Source of the DNA: JANQOH01 sp965201115
GTDB taxonomy: Bacteria > Pseudomonadota > Alphaproteobacteria > UBA7887
Reading direction: 5' to 3'
Length of the DNA: 64,000 nucleotides
Assembly (NCBI GenBank): GCA_965201115.1
Contig: OZ241745.1
Location: forward strand, 186,001-250,000
Position numbers and translations under genes: made by a program
Notes under the pieces: model-generated
Seen by the model: only the letters and a program-made list of their open reading frames with translations
Databases searched by the model: none
What the model was told of the DNA's origin: nothing
In this document: one piece after another, positions 42,238-51,121 of the stretch
Position numbering within the stretch: the first letter of the stretch is position 1
Layout of the letters: each line of letters begins with the position of its first letter

Positions 42238-43010
42238 CGGTTGCGCCGGTGCAGGAGCATGAGCCCGCGCAGGGTGAGGTCGGGCTCCACCGCGTCGATG
42301 GCGCCGGTGGCGGTTTCGAAGAGCTCCGCCAGCCCGCCGGTGGCGACGACCGTCATGGGCTTGCCGACCTCCGCGCGGATGCGGGCGACCATGCCTTCGA
42401 GCAAGCCGACATAGCCCCAATAGACGCCGGACTGCATGGCGGGGACAGTGGCGCGTCCGACGACGCGGGCGGGCCGCTCGACCGCGACGCGGGGCAGTTT
42501 CGCCGCCGCGCGGTCGAGCGCCTCCAGCGACAGGTTGACGCCGGGGGCTATCGCGCCGCCTTCGTAATCGCCGTCGGCGCTCACCACGTCGAATGTGGTG
42601 GCGGTGCCGAAATCGATAACGATCAGCCAGCCGGGATAACGCTCGTGAGCGGCGACGGCATTGACGAGGCGGTCGGCGCCGACCTCGTGGGGGCGGTCGA
42701 CGTCGATGCGCAGGCCGGGTTCGACATCCCGGCCGACAACGGCCGGCGCGCAGCGGAAATAGCGGCGGCACAGCGCCTCGATTTCGAACAGCGCCTGGGG
42801 GACGACGGTGGCGACGATGGCGGCGCCGACGCGCTCGGGCGCGACGCCCTCCAGCGTCATGAGCTGGGTAAGCCACACGGCGTATTCGTCGGCGGTGCGG
42901 CTCGCGACGGTGGCGGTGCGCCAGCGCGCCGCCGGGCGCTCGCCGTCGAACAGCGCGAACATGACGTTTGTGTTGCCGGCGTCCACGGCAAGCAGGAGCG
43001 GAGCGCTCAT
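42234..43010 (-). CDS. coaX: Type III pantothenate kinase
   Basis: Phosphorylates pantothenate, the first step of coenzyme A synthesis. 258 residues. Actin-like ATPase motifs: DAGNTNVMFALF at the N-terminus, PHEVGADRLVNAVAAHERYP, VIDFGTATTFDVV and GAIAPGVNLSLEAL. ATG 43010 overlaps the birA stop. Part of the run nuoN-birA-coaX-rnj, all coupled by 4-base overlaps. Confidence 0.95.
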   Translation of the reverse strand: MSAPLLLAVDAGNTNVMFALFDGERPAARWRTATVASRTADEYAVWLTQLMTLEGVAPERVGAAIVATVVPQALFEIEALCRRYFRCAPAVVGRDVEPGLRIDVDRPHEVGADRLVNAVAAHERYPGWLIVIDFGTATTFDVVSADGDYEGGAIAPGVNLSLEALDRAAAKLPRVAVERPARVVGRATVPAMQSGVYWGYVGLLEGMVARIRAEVGKPMTVVATGGLAELFETATGAIDAVEPDLTLRGLMLLHRRNR

Positions 43011-43750
43011 GCGGCGGCCGGGAAGAACACGTCGCCGGCGGTCACGCGCCGGCGGCCGTGCGCGGATTCGAGCAGCATCGCGCCCTCGGGGTCGAGGCCG
43101 GCGAAGGTTCCGCGCAGGGTTGCGTTGCCCGCGCGCACCTCGACGGGGCCGCCGAGGCCGGCGGCGCGCGCAAGCCAGGCGCGGCGCACCGGCGCGAAGC
43201 CGCGCCGGCTCCAGATATCCCGCCACCGGGCGAAGCGCTCGAGGAAGGTTTCCAGCGCGGCGTCGGGGGTCGGCGCGGGCGCGCCCGCGGCGGCAAGGTC
43301 GGTCGCGGGGTACGGCAGACCCTCGGGATGCGAGGCGAGATTGACGCCGACGCCGACGATGAGCCAGTCGAGGCGGCCGGCGCCGGCGGCGGAGGATTCG
43401 AGCAGCATGCCCGCGCATTTCGCGCCGCCGACAAGCAGGTCGTTCGGCCATTTGAACGCGATGGGCGCTTCGGGCGGAAGCATGGCCGCCACGGCTTCGC
43501 CCAGGGCGACAGCGGCGACGAAAGAGAGCAGCGCGGCCTCCGCCAGGGGGCGGTCGGGCCGCAGCAGCAGCGAGACGTAGAGATTGCCTTCGGGCGATTC
43601 CCAGCGCCGGCCGCGGCGGCCGCGGCCGGCCGTTTGGCGGCGCGCGACGACGGCGAGGCCATCGGGCGCTCCGGCTTCCGCGCGGCGGCGCGCCTCGGAG
43701 TTGGTGCTGTCGGTCTCGTCGAGGACGACCTTGCGGAACGGCGGCGTCAT
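43007..43750 (-). CDS. birA: Biotin--[acetyl-CoA-carboxylase] ligase, monofunctional
   Basis: Attaches biotin to the biotin carboxyl carrier protein. 247 residues. DETDSTNSEARR at the start, biotinyl-AMP loop AGRGRRGRRWESPEGNLYVS and KWPNDLLVGGAKCAGMLLE. It has no N-terminal DNA-binding domain, so it should not act as a repressor. ATG 43750 overlaps the nuoN stop (ATGA). Following nuoN is the usual alphaproteobacterial place. Confidence 0.95.
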   Translation of the reverse strand: MTPPFRKVVLDETDSTNSEARRRAEAGAPDGLAVVARRQTAGRGRRGRRWESPEGNLYVSLLLRPDRPLAEAALLSFVAAVALGEAVAAMLPPEAPIAFKWPNDLLVGGAKCAGMLLESSAAGAGRLDWLIVGVGVNLASHPEGLPYPATDLAAAGAPAPTPDAALETFLERFARWRDIWSRRGFAPVRRAWLARAAGLGGPVEVRAGNATLRGTFAGLDPEGAMLLESAHGRRRVTAGDVFFPAAA

Positions 43751-45186
43751 GGGGTCAGCGCCGCCGCCGCCGCGGCCGCGGCGGACACCAGCGGCGCAGG
43801 CCACAGCGCGAACAAAAGCACCGGCAGGCCGGTTCCGGCAACCGTCAGTGCGACTTCGCGCTCGAGTGGCCGGTCGAAGGGTTCGGCCGCCTCGTCGAAA
43901 TACATGAGCTTGACGATGCGCAGGTAATAGAACGCGGCGACCGCGCTGGCGAGGACGCCGATAACCGCCAGCGCATACAGGCCCGCCTCGACGGCGGCGA
44001 GGAAAACGTAGAGCTTGCCGAAGAAGCCGGCGAGCGGCGGAATTCCGGCCATCGAAAACATGAGGATGGCGAACGCGGCGGCGAGGAGAGGGCGGTCGCG
44101 GCCCAACCCGGCGAGATCGGCAATATCCTCGACCATGCGTCCGCGGCGGCGCATGGCGAGGATGCAGCCGAACGCGCCGATGGTCATGGCGAGATAGATG
44201 GCGAGATAGACGATGACGCCGCGCAGGCCGGCGGCGCCGGCGGCGGCAAGCCCGACAAGCGCGTATCCGGCATGGCCGATGGAGGAATAGGCCATCAGGC
44301 GCTTGATGTTCGTTTGGCGAATGGCCGCGAAGGCGCCGAGCAGCATGGACGCGATGGCGAGGAAGACGACGATCTGGCGCCATTCCTCGACCAGCGCGCC
44401 GAAGGGCTCGATGAGCACGCGGGCGAAGAGGGCGAGCGCGGCGACCTTGGGCGCGGCGGCGAAAAACGCCGTGACGGCGGTCGGCGCGCCCTCGTAGACG
44501 TCCGGCGTCCACATATGGAACGGCGCGGCGGAAACCTTGAAGGCCAGCCCGGCGGCGAGGAAAGCGAGGCCGACCAGGAGGCCGGGCGAGGGGTCGCCGG
44601 CCGCGGTCGCGGCGGCCAGCGCTGTGAAATTCGTCGCGCCCGTAAAGCCGTAGATCAGCGAACAGCCGTAGAGCAGCATGCCCGACGATAGCGCGCCGAG
44701 GACGAAATACTTGACGCCCGCCTCGCCGGAGCGGCGGCTGTCGCGCTTGAAGGCGGCGACCGCGTAGAGCGGCAGGCTCTGCATTTCGAGGCCCACATAA
44801 AGCGCCATGAGGTCGTTGGCGGAGACCATCATGGCCATGCCGAGCGTGGCGAAGGCCAGCAGCACGGGGTATTCGAAACGGTCGAGGCCCTCGCGCGCGC
44901 GGTAGCCGCGGGTCATGGCGAGGGTGAGCGCGGCGCCGGCGAAGATCAGCCCTTTCATGAAGGCAGTGTAGGCATTGGAGACGAACAGCCCGCCGAACGC
45001 CTCGCCGCGTCCGGCGGGCTGGAGGGCAACGGCCGCGAGGGCCGCGAACATGCCGGCGAGAACGAGCGCAGTCGCCGGCCCTTCCCCGCCGCCGCGGCGG
45101 AACACGCCGGCCATCAGCGCCGCGCAGGCGGCGGCAACCAGTATCAGCTCCGGCAGGGCGGGCGCAAGCGGGGGGAACGAGTCCAT
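43747..45186 (-). CDS. nuoN: NADH-quinone oxidoreductase subunit N
   Basis: An antiporter-like membrane subunit of complex I, taking part in proton pumping. 479 residues with about 14 hydrophobic segments. GLEMQSLPLYAVAAF, SAAPFHMWTPDVYEGAPTAVTAF, LMAYSSIGHAGYALVG and MAGIPPLAGFFGKLYVF are signatures. ATG 45186. Last nuo gene of the operon; coupled to birA. Confidence 0.97.
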   Translation of the reverse strand: MDSFPPLAPALPELILVAAACAALMAGVFRRGGGEGPATALVLAGMFAALAAVALQPAGRGEAFGGLFVSNAYTAFMKGLIFAGAALTLAMTRGYRAREGLDRFEYPVLLAFATLGMAMMVSANDLMALYVGLEMQSLPLYAVAAFKRDSRRSGEAGVKYFVLGALSSGMLLYGCSLIYGFTGATNFTALAAATAAGDPSPGLLVGLAFLAAGLAFKVSAAPFHMWTPDVYEGAPTAVTAFFAAAPKVAALALFARVLIEPFGALVEEWRQIVVFLAIASMLLGAFAAIRQTNIKRLMAYSSIGHAGYALVGLAAAGAAGLRGVIVYLAIYLAMTIGAFGCILAMRRRGRMVEDIADLAGLGRDRPLLAAAFAILMFSMAGIPPLAGFFGKLYVFLAAVEAGLYALAVIGVLASAVAAFYYLRIVKLMYFDEAAEPFDRPLEREVALTVAGTGLPVLLFALWPAPLVSAAAAAAAALTP

Positions 45187-45196
45187 GCGCGCCTCC

Positions 45197-46708
45197 TCAA
45201 TATCCGGGGGCCAGCGCCGCGGCGGCGCCGGCGGCGGGCGCCGACTGCGCGATCAGCTGCGCGACCGACGCCCGCATGACGCCGAGAAAACTCTCCGGAT
45301 ACACGCCCATCCAGAGCGCGGCGGCGACTAGCGGCGCGAACATCGCGATCTCGCGCGGCTTGAGATCGGCGATGGATTTCAGCTTCTCGTTCGCAAGCGC
45401 GCCGAAGATCACGCGGCGGTAGAGCCAGAGCATGTAGGCGGCGCCGAGGATGACGCCGAGGGCGGCGGCGGCGGCGGTCCAGGTGTTGTGCTGGAAGACG
45501 CCGGCGAGCACCAGGAACTCGCCGACGAAACCGCTCGTGCCGGGCAGGCCGATCGACGCCATCGTGAAGACCATGAAGACGAAGGCGTAAGCGGGCATGC
45601 GGTGGACGAGGCCGCCGTAATCCGCGATCTCGCGGCTGCGATTTCGGTCGTACACCACGCCGACGCACAGAAACAGCGCGGCGGAAACCACACCATGACT
45701 GAGCATGACCATCAGCGCGCCCTCGACGCCCTGGGTTGTCAAGGTGAACAGGCCGATGGTGACGAAGCCCATATGCGCGACCGAGGAGTAGGCGATGAGT
45801 TTCTTCATGTCGGTCTGCATCAGCGCGACCAGCGAGGCCCAGATCACGGCGACGACGCTGAGCGTATGCACGAAAGGCGTAAAGAACGCGGTGGCGTCGG
45901 GCAGCATGGGGAGGGAAAAGCGCAGGAAACCGTAGGCGCCGAGTTTCAGCAGCACGCCGGCGAGGATTACCGATCCGGCGGTGGGCGCCTCCACATGGGC
46001 GTCGGGCAGCCAGGTGTGGAAGGGCCACATGGGTATCTTGACGGCGAAGGAGGCGAACAGCGCGAGCCACAGCCAGATTTGCAGCCCGGGATCGAACGCG
46101 GTTTCCGCCAGGACGGGGATCGCGGTTTCCCCGGCGATACGGGCCATCGCCAGCACCGCAACCAGGAAAAGCACCGACCCCGCAAGGGTATAGAGAAAAA
46201 ACTTGAATGCCGAATAAACGCGCCTTTTGCCGCCCCACACGCCGATGATGAGGAACATCGGGATCAGGATGGCCTCGAAGAACAGATAGAACAGAACGAT
46301 GTCGAGCGCGCAAAAGACGCCGTTCATCATCGCCGCCATGACGAGGAAGGCGATGGCGTATTCCTTCACGCGCTCGGTGACGGATTCCCAACTCGCGATG
46401 ACGCATACCAGCGTGAGAAAGTTGGACAGGACGACGAACAGCAGCGAGACGCCATCGACGCCGAGATGGAATTCGACGCCGAGCGCGGGAATCCACGGCG
46501 CCCGATGCACGAACTGGTATCCCGGCGCGGCGGGGTCGAAGGCGGCCCACATGGCGAGCGACAGGCCGAAGGCGAAAAGCGCGGTCCACAGCGCCACCGC
46601 ACGGACGTTGCGGGCGACGATCCCGGCCGGGCCGGTCACGGTCGCGATCATGGCCGCGCCGAGCAGGGGCACGGCGATAATCGCCGCGAGATAGGGGAAA
46701 TCGTCCAT
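45197..46708 (-). CDS. nuoM: NADH-quinone oxidoreductase subunit M
   Basis: A second antiporter-like proton-pumping subunit. 503 residues, ~14 hydrophobic segments. LGVDGVSLLFVVLSNFLT, FYLFFEAILIPMFLIIGVWG, VKIPMWPFHTWLPDAHVEAP (key Lys) and LIAYSSVAHMGFVTIGLF are present. ATG 46708 follows nuoL by 3 bases. Confidence 0.97.
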   Translation of the reverse strand: MDDFPYLAAIIAVPLLGAAMIATVTGPAGIVARNVRAVALWTALFAFGLSLAMWAAFDPAAPGYQFVHRAPWIPALGVEFHLGVDGVSLLFVVLSNFLTLVCVIASWESVTERVKEYAIAFLVMAAMMNGVFCALDIVLFYLFFEAILIPMFLIIGVWGGKRRVYSAFKFFLYTLAGSVLFLVAVLAMARIAGETAIPVLAETAFDPGLQIWLWLALFASFAVKIPMWPFHTWLPDAHVEAPTAGSVILAGVLLKLGAYGFLRFSLPMLPDATAFFTPFVHTLSVVAVIWASLVALMQTDMKKLIAYSSVAHMGFVTIGLFTLTTQGVEGALMVMLSHGVVSAALFLCVGVVYDRNRSREIADYGGLVHRMPAYAFVFMVFTMASIGLPGTSGFVGEFLVLAGVFQHNTWTAAAAALGVILGAAYMLWLYRRVIFGALANEKLKSIADLKPREIAMFAPLVAAALWMGVYPESFLGVMRASVAQLIAQSAPAAGAAAALAPGY

Positions 46709-46711
46709 GGC

Positions 46712-48637
46712 TCAGCCGGCGCGCAGCGCGAGATACCAGGTTACGAACAGCGCGACGCCGGCGAGCATGGCGAAGGCATAGTGATAGACGTAGCCGGTTT
46801 GCAGGCGGCTGGCGCGGCGGGCGATGTTCGCGACGCCCGCGGCGACGCCGTCCGGGCCGACGCCATCGATCAGCTCGCCGTCGCCGGTCTTCCACAGCCC
46901 CCTGCCCAGCCGCTTGGCGGGGCGGACGAACAGGAAATCGTACAGTTCGTCGAAATACCACTTGTTGAGCACGAAGGCGTACAGGCCGCCGGCGGCCGCG
47001 GCGGCGCGGGCGGGGAGGTCGGGCCGGCGGATGTAGAACAGCCACGCGGCGGCGATTCCGGCGGCGGCGAGCGCGACGGGCAGGGCCTTGACCCACAGCG
47101 GCGAACGGTGCGCGTCGGCCAGCGCGTTGTGGCCTTCGAGCACGGTCAGCGCGCCGCCCCAATAAGCGGCGCCGGCCTCGACGAGGCTGCGGCCCGCGTA
47201 ACCCGCGCCGATGGCCCCGATGGCGAGGACGGCGAGCGGAACGAGCATGACCGGCGGCGCTTCGTGGACATGGGCCATGACCTTTTCGTCGGCCCGCGGC
47301 GCGCCGTGAAAGGTCATGAACAGTAGCCGCCACGAATAGAAGGCGGTCATGACGGCGGCGGCCGCGCCGAGCCAGAACGCAACCGCGCCGACAGGCGTGT
47401 GCGCCGCCCAGGCGGATTCGAGAACGATGTCCTTGGAATAATAGCCGGCGAAGGGCGGGATGCCGGCGAGCGCGAGCGAGCCGATCCACATGAGCGCGTA
47501 GGTCCACGGCACGGCGCGGCGGATGCCGCCCATGCGGCGCATGTCCTGTTCGCCCGACATGGCGTGGATCGCGGCGCCGGCGCCGAGAAACAGCAGCGCC
47601 TTGAAAAAGGCGTGCGTGGTCAGGTGGAAGATGCCCGCCGCGTAGGCCGAGACGCCGCAGGCGAAAAACATGTAGCCCAGCTGGCTGCACGTGGAATAGG
47701 CGATGACGCGCTTGATGTCGTTTTGCGCCAGCCCGACGGTGGCGGCGAAGAACGCGGTGGCCGCGCCGACGATGGCGACCGCCGCGAGCGCCGTTTCGGA
47801 CTGCTCGAACAGGGGCGAGCAACGCGCGACCATGAACACGCCGGCGGTGACCATGGTGGCGGCGTGAATGAGGGCCGAGACCGGCGTCGGCCCCTCCATC
47901 GCGTCGGGCAGCCAGGTGTGCAGGAACAGCTGGGCGGACTTGCCCATCGCGCCGACGAACAGCAGGAGGCAGATAACGGTCGGCGCGTCCGCCTCGACGC
48001 CGAGGAAGCCGATGGTTTCGTCCGCCCGCGCCGGGGCGGCGGCGAACACGGCCTCGTAGGCGACCGAGTCGAAGACCATGTAGATGGCGAAAACGCCGAG
48101 GGCAAAGCCGAAATCGCCGACGCGGTTGACGACGAACGCCTTGATGGCGGCGGCGTTGGCAGTCGGACGGTTGTACCAAAAGCCGATGAGCAGGTAGCTG
48201 CACAACCCGACGCCTTCCCAGCCGAAATAGAGCTGCACGAAATTGTCGGCCGTCGCCAGCATGAGCATCGCAAAGGTGAACAGCGACAGATAGGCCATGA
48301 AGCGCGGGATATGCGCGTCGTGCGCCATGTAGCCGATGGAATAAACATGCACGAGCGCGGATACGGCGCTGACCGTGAACATCATGATGGCGGTCAGCGA
48401 ATCGACGTAGAGCGCCCACGAAAAATCGAGCGTTCCGGAGCGGATCCAGCCGAACAGCTCGACCGAATAGGGCGCGCCGCCGGCGATGGCGCCGGCGAAC
48501 ACGGCGGCGCCGCAGGCGGCGGAGGCCGCCATGAGCGCGCACGTCGCGATCTGCGCGCCGCGGTCGCCGATCGCGCGCCCGAAAAACCCGGCGATGACGG
48601 CGCCGAGAAGGGGCAGGAAGACGCAGAGCGCGGCCAT
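46712..48637 (-). CDS. nuoL: NADH-quinone oxidoreductase subunit L
   Basis: The largest antiporter-like subunit, with the long lateral helix at the C-terminus. 641 residues. YFGWEGVGLCSYLLIGFWYN, AQLFLHTWLPDAMEGPTPVS, VIAYSTCSQLGYMFFACGV and the C-terminal lateral helix region with NKWYFDELYDFLFVRP. ATG 48637 follows nuoK by 8 bases. Confidence 0.97.
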   Translation of the reverse strand: MAALCVFLPLLGAVIAGFFGRAIGDRGAQIATCALMAASAACGAAVFAGAIAGGAPYSVELFGWIRSGTLDFSWALYVDSLTAIMMFTVSAVSALVHVYSIGYMAHDAHIPRFMAYLSLFTFAMLMLATADNFVQLYFGWEGVGLCSYLLIGFWYNRPTANAAAIKAFVVNRVGDFGFALGVFAIYMVFDSVAYEAVFAAAPARADETIGFLGVEADAPTVICLLLFVGAMGKSAQLFLHTWLPDAMEGPTPVSALIHAATMVTAGVFMVARCSPLFEQSETALAAVAIVGAATAFFAATVGLAQNDIKRVIAYSTCSQLGYMFFACGVSAYAAGIFHLTTHAFFKALLFLGAGAAIHAMSGEQDMRRMGGIRRAVPWTYALMWIGSLALAGIPPFAGYYSKDIVLESAWAAHTPVGAVAFWLGAAAAVMTAFYSWRLLFMTFHGAPRADEKVMAHVHEAPPVMLVPLAVLAIGAIGAGYAGRSLVEAGAAYWGGALTVLEGHNALADAHRSPLWVKALPVALAAAGIAAAWLFYIRRPDLPARAAAAAGGLYAFVLNKWYFDELYDFLFVRPAKRLGRGLWKTGDGELIDGVGPDGVAAGVANIARRASRLQTGYVYHYAFAMLAGVALFVTWYLALRAG

Positions 48638-48645
48638 CGCCGCGG

Positions 48646-48954
48646 TCAGCCCTTCATGGCGCTGACGTCCTCGACCTCGATCGTGCCGCGCATGCGGTTG
48701 TACACGACCAGAATGGCGAGGCCGATCGACACTTCGGCGGCCGCGACGGTGAGGACGAACATGGCGAAAACCTGGCCGGCGGGGTCGCCGAGCCAGGTCG
48801 AGAACGCGGCAAGATTGATGTTGACCGCGAGCAGCATGAGCTCGATCGCCATGAGGATGACGATGACGTTCTTGCGGTTGAGAAAGATGCCGAAGATGCC
48901 GAGCGAAAACAGGACCGCGCCGACGACGAGGTAGTGCGCGAGGGCGATTTCCAT
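48646..48954 (-). CDS. nuoK: NADH-quinone oxidoreductase subunit K
   Basis: A small three-helix membrane subunit of complex I. 102 residues. LVVGAVLFSLGIFGIFLNRK then NVIVILMAIELMLLAVNINL, with the conserved membrane Glu in MAIELML, and FVLTVAAAEVSIGLAILVV with the second Glu. ATG 48954 starts 3 bases after the nuoJ stop. Confidence 0.97.
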   Translation of the reverse strand: MEIALAHYLVVGAVLFSLGIFGIFLNRKNVIVILMAIELMLLAVNINLAAFSTWLGDPAGQVFAMFVLTVAAAEVSIGLAILVVYNRMRGTIEVEDVSAMKG

Positions 48955-48957
48955 GCG

Positions 48958-49572
48958 TCAGACCCCGGCGCCCGGCGGGACCCGGCGGATTTCGATGGCG
49001 TCGCGCGGACGTCGCGCCACCTGATCGGCGACGCGTTGGCGCCGCACCCCCGGCCGTTCGCGCAGCGTGAGCGCGATGGCGGCGACCATGGCGACGAGCA
49101 GAATCAGCCCGGCGGCCTGAAACAGGTAGAAATACTCGGTGTAGAGAAGGCGGCCGATAACGCGGGTGTTGCTTTCCGAGCCGGTCGCGGGGCCGCCCGG
49201 CGCGGCGAGGGGCGCGCCGCCGGCGCCGAGGCGCGTCGCCGCGAGCATGAAACCCAGCTCGATCAGCAACGCCAGCCCCACGGTTCCGCCGATCGGCAGA
49301 TATTGCAGGAAGCCTTCGCGGAAACGCGCGAAATCGATATCGAGCATCATCACCACGAACAGAAACAGCACCGCAACCGCGCCGACATAGACGATGGCCA
49401 GGATCATGGCGAGAAACTCGGCGCCCATCAGCACGAACAGGCCGGCCGCGCTGAGGAAAGCGAGGATCAGGAACAGCACCGAATGTACCGGGTTGCGCCC
49501 GGCCACGACCATCGCGCCGGAGGCGATGGCGACGGCGGAGAACAGATAAAAACAGAGGGCGGGGAGAGTCAT
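48958..49572 (-). CDS. nuoJ: NADH-quinone oxidoreductase subunit J
   Basis: A membrane subunit of complex I linking NuoH to the antiporter arm. 204 residues and five hydrophobic segments. AGRNPVHSVLFLILAF, LAIVYVGAVAVLFLFVVMML and a basic C-terminus. ATG 49572 is preferred as the family start; the longer open frame upstream is a nuoI shadow. Weaker conservation is normal for NuoJ. Confidence 0.95.
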   Translation of the reverse strand: MTLPALCFYLFSAVAIASGAMVVAGRNPVHSVLFLILAFLSAAGLFVLMGAEFLAMILAIVYVGAVAVLFLFVVMMLDIDFARFREGFLQYLPIGGTVGLALLIELGFMLAATRLGAGGAPLAAPGGPATGSESNTRVIGRLLYTEYFYLFQAAGLILLVAMVAAIALTLRERPGVRRQRVADQVARRPRDAIEIRRVPPGAGV

Positions 49573-49595
49573 CGGCGTAACCGGCGCTATCGGCG

Positions 49596-50087
49596 TTATC
49601 CGCCGGGGCGCGCGTCGGCTTCGAGATTGGCGGCGATGAGGCTTTCCCAGCGGTCGCCGTTCGCCAGCAGGCGCTCCTTGTCGTAGATCAGCTCCTCGTG
49701 GGTTTCGGTCGCGAATTCGTAGTTCGGGCCTTCGACGATGGCGTCCACCGGGCAGGCTTCCTGGCAGAAGCCGCAATAGATGCATTTCGTCATGTCGATG
49801 TCGTAGCGGGTGGCGCGGCGGCTGCCGTCGGCGCGGGGCTCGGCCTCGATGGATATGGCCTGCGCCGGGCAGATGGCTTCGCAGAGCTTGCAGGCGATGC
49901 AGCGCTCCTCGCCGGAGGCGTAGCGCCGCAGCGCGTGCTCGCCGCGGAACCGCGGGCCGAGCGGCCCTTTCTCGTGCGGGTAGTTGAGCGTCGCCTTGCG
50001 GCGAAACATGTACTTGAGCGTGATCCACATGCCGCCGAGCAGCTCGGCGAGCAGAAAGGGGCGCCACAAGCGGGCGATCGACGCCAT
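49596..50087 (-). CDS. nuoI: NADH-quinone oxidoreductase subunit I
   Basis: The peripheral subunit with two 4Fe-4S clusters (N6a, N6b) that pass electrons towards quinone. 163 residues. CIACKLCEAICP and CIYCGFCQEACP are both intact; the N-terminal amphipathic part precedes MFRRKATLNYPHEKGPLGPR. ATG 50087 fits the family start. 20 bases after nuoH. Confidence 0.97.
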   Translation of the reverse strand: MASIARLWRPFLLAELLGGMWITLKYMFRRKATLNYPHEKGPLGPRFRGEHALRRYASGEERCIACKLCEAICPAQAISIEAEPRADGSRRATRYDIDMTKCIYCGFCQEACPVDAIVEGPNYEFATETHEELIYDKERLLANGDRWESLIAANLEADARPGG

Positions 50088-50107
50088 GACGGGCCTCCTC
50101 GCGCGTC

Positions 50108-51118
50108 TCAGTCGGGGAACCAGCCGAAGGCGACCGTCGCGCCGGCGGTCACGGCCACCCACAGCAGGGAGAACGGCAGAAACACCTTCCAGCCCAGGCG
50201 CATGAGCTGGTCGTAGCGGTACCGCGGGAAGCTCGCGCGCACCCACAGGAAAACGAACAGCAGCAGCGCGACCTTCAGGCCGAACCATACAACGCCCGGC
50301 AGCCACGTAAACGGCGCGGCGTCGATGGGCGGCAGCCAGCCGCCCAAAAACAGGACCGCGGTCATGCCGCTCATCAGTATCATGGCAGCGTATTCGCCGA
50401 GGAAGAACAGGGCGAACGGCATCGACGAGTATTCGACGAAATATCCGGCCACGAGCGCGGCTTCGTCCTCGGGCAGGTCGAAGGGATGACGGTTGGTTTC
50501 CGCGAGCGCGGATACGAAAAACACGACGAACATCGGAAAGAGCGGGATAACGAACCACATGTCGCGCTGCGCCAGGACGATCTCGCTCAGGTTGAGGCTG
50601 CCCGCGCAGATCAGCACCGTGACGATGACGAAGCCCATCGACACTTCGTACGACACCATTTGCGCGGCGGAGCGCAGCGCGCCGAGAAAGGCGTAGCGCG
50701 AATTGCTGGCCCATCCCGCCATCAGCACGCCATAGACCTCCAGCGACGCGACGGCGAACAGGAACAACACGCCGACGTTGATGTCGGCGAGCACCCATCC
50801 CTCGTCGAAGGGTATGACGACCCAGGCGAGGAAGCTCAGCGTGAAGATCACGACGGGGGCGAGCACGAACACGCCGGCGCTGGCGCGCAACGGCACCACG
50901 GGCTCCTTGGTCAGCAGCTTCAGGCCGTCGGCGATGGGCTGGAGCAGGCCGAAGGGGCCGACGACATTCGGGCCGCGGCGCAGGTGAATGGCGGCGATGA
51001 CCTTGCGCTCGGCGTAGGTAAGCCAAGCGACCGCGCCGAGCAGCGGGACGATAATCAGCAATATCTGCCCGACGATGATCGCGCCGGGCCACAGCCATGT
51101 CTCGACGAACGCGCCCAT
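50108..51118 (-). CDS. nuoH: NADH-quinone oxidoreductase subunit H
   Basis: A membrane subunit forming much of the quinone site. 336 residues, ~8 hydrophobic segments. YAERKVIAAIHLRRGPNVVG then PFGLLQPIADGLKLLTKEP is the hallmark; AETNRHPFDLPEDEAALVAG with acidic residues is also intact. ATG 51118; 3 bases after nuoG. Confidence 0.98.
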   Translation of the reverse strand: MGAFVETWLWPGAIIVGQILLIIVPLLGAVAWLTYAERKVIAAIHLRRGPNVVGPFGLLQPIADGLKLLTKEPVVPLRASAGVFVLAPVVIFTLSFLAWVVIPFDEGWVLADINVGVLFLFAVASLEVYGVLMAGWASNSRYAFLGALRSAAQMVSYEVSMGFVIVTVLICAGSLNLSEIVLAQRDMWFVIPLFPMFVVFFVSALAETNRHPFDLPEDEAALVAGYFVEYSSMPFALFFLGEYAAMILMSGMTAVLFLGGWLPPIDAAPFTWLPGVVWFGLKVALLLFVFLWVRASFPRYRYDQLMRLGWKVFLPFSLLWVAVTAGATVAFGWFPD

Positions 51119-51121
51119 CCG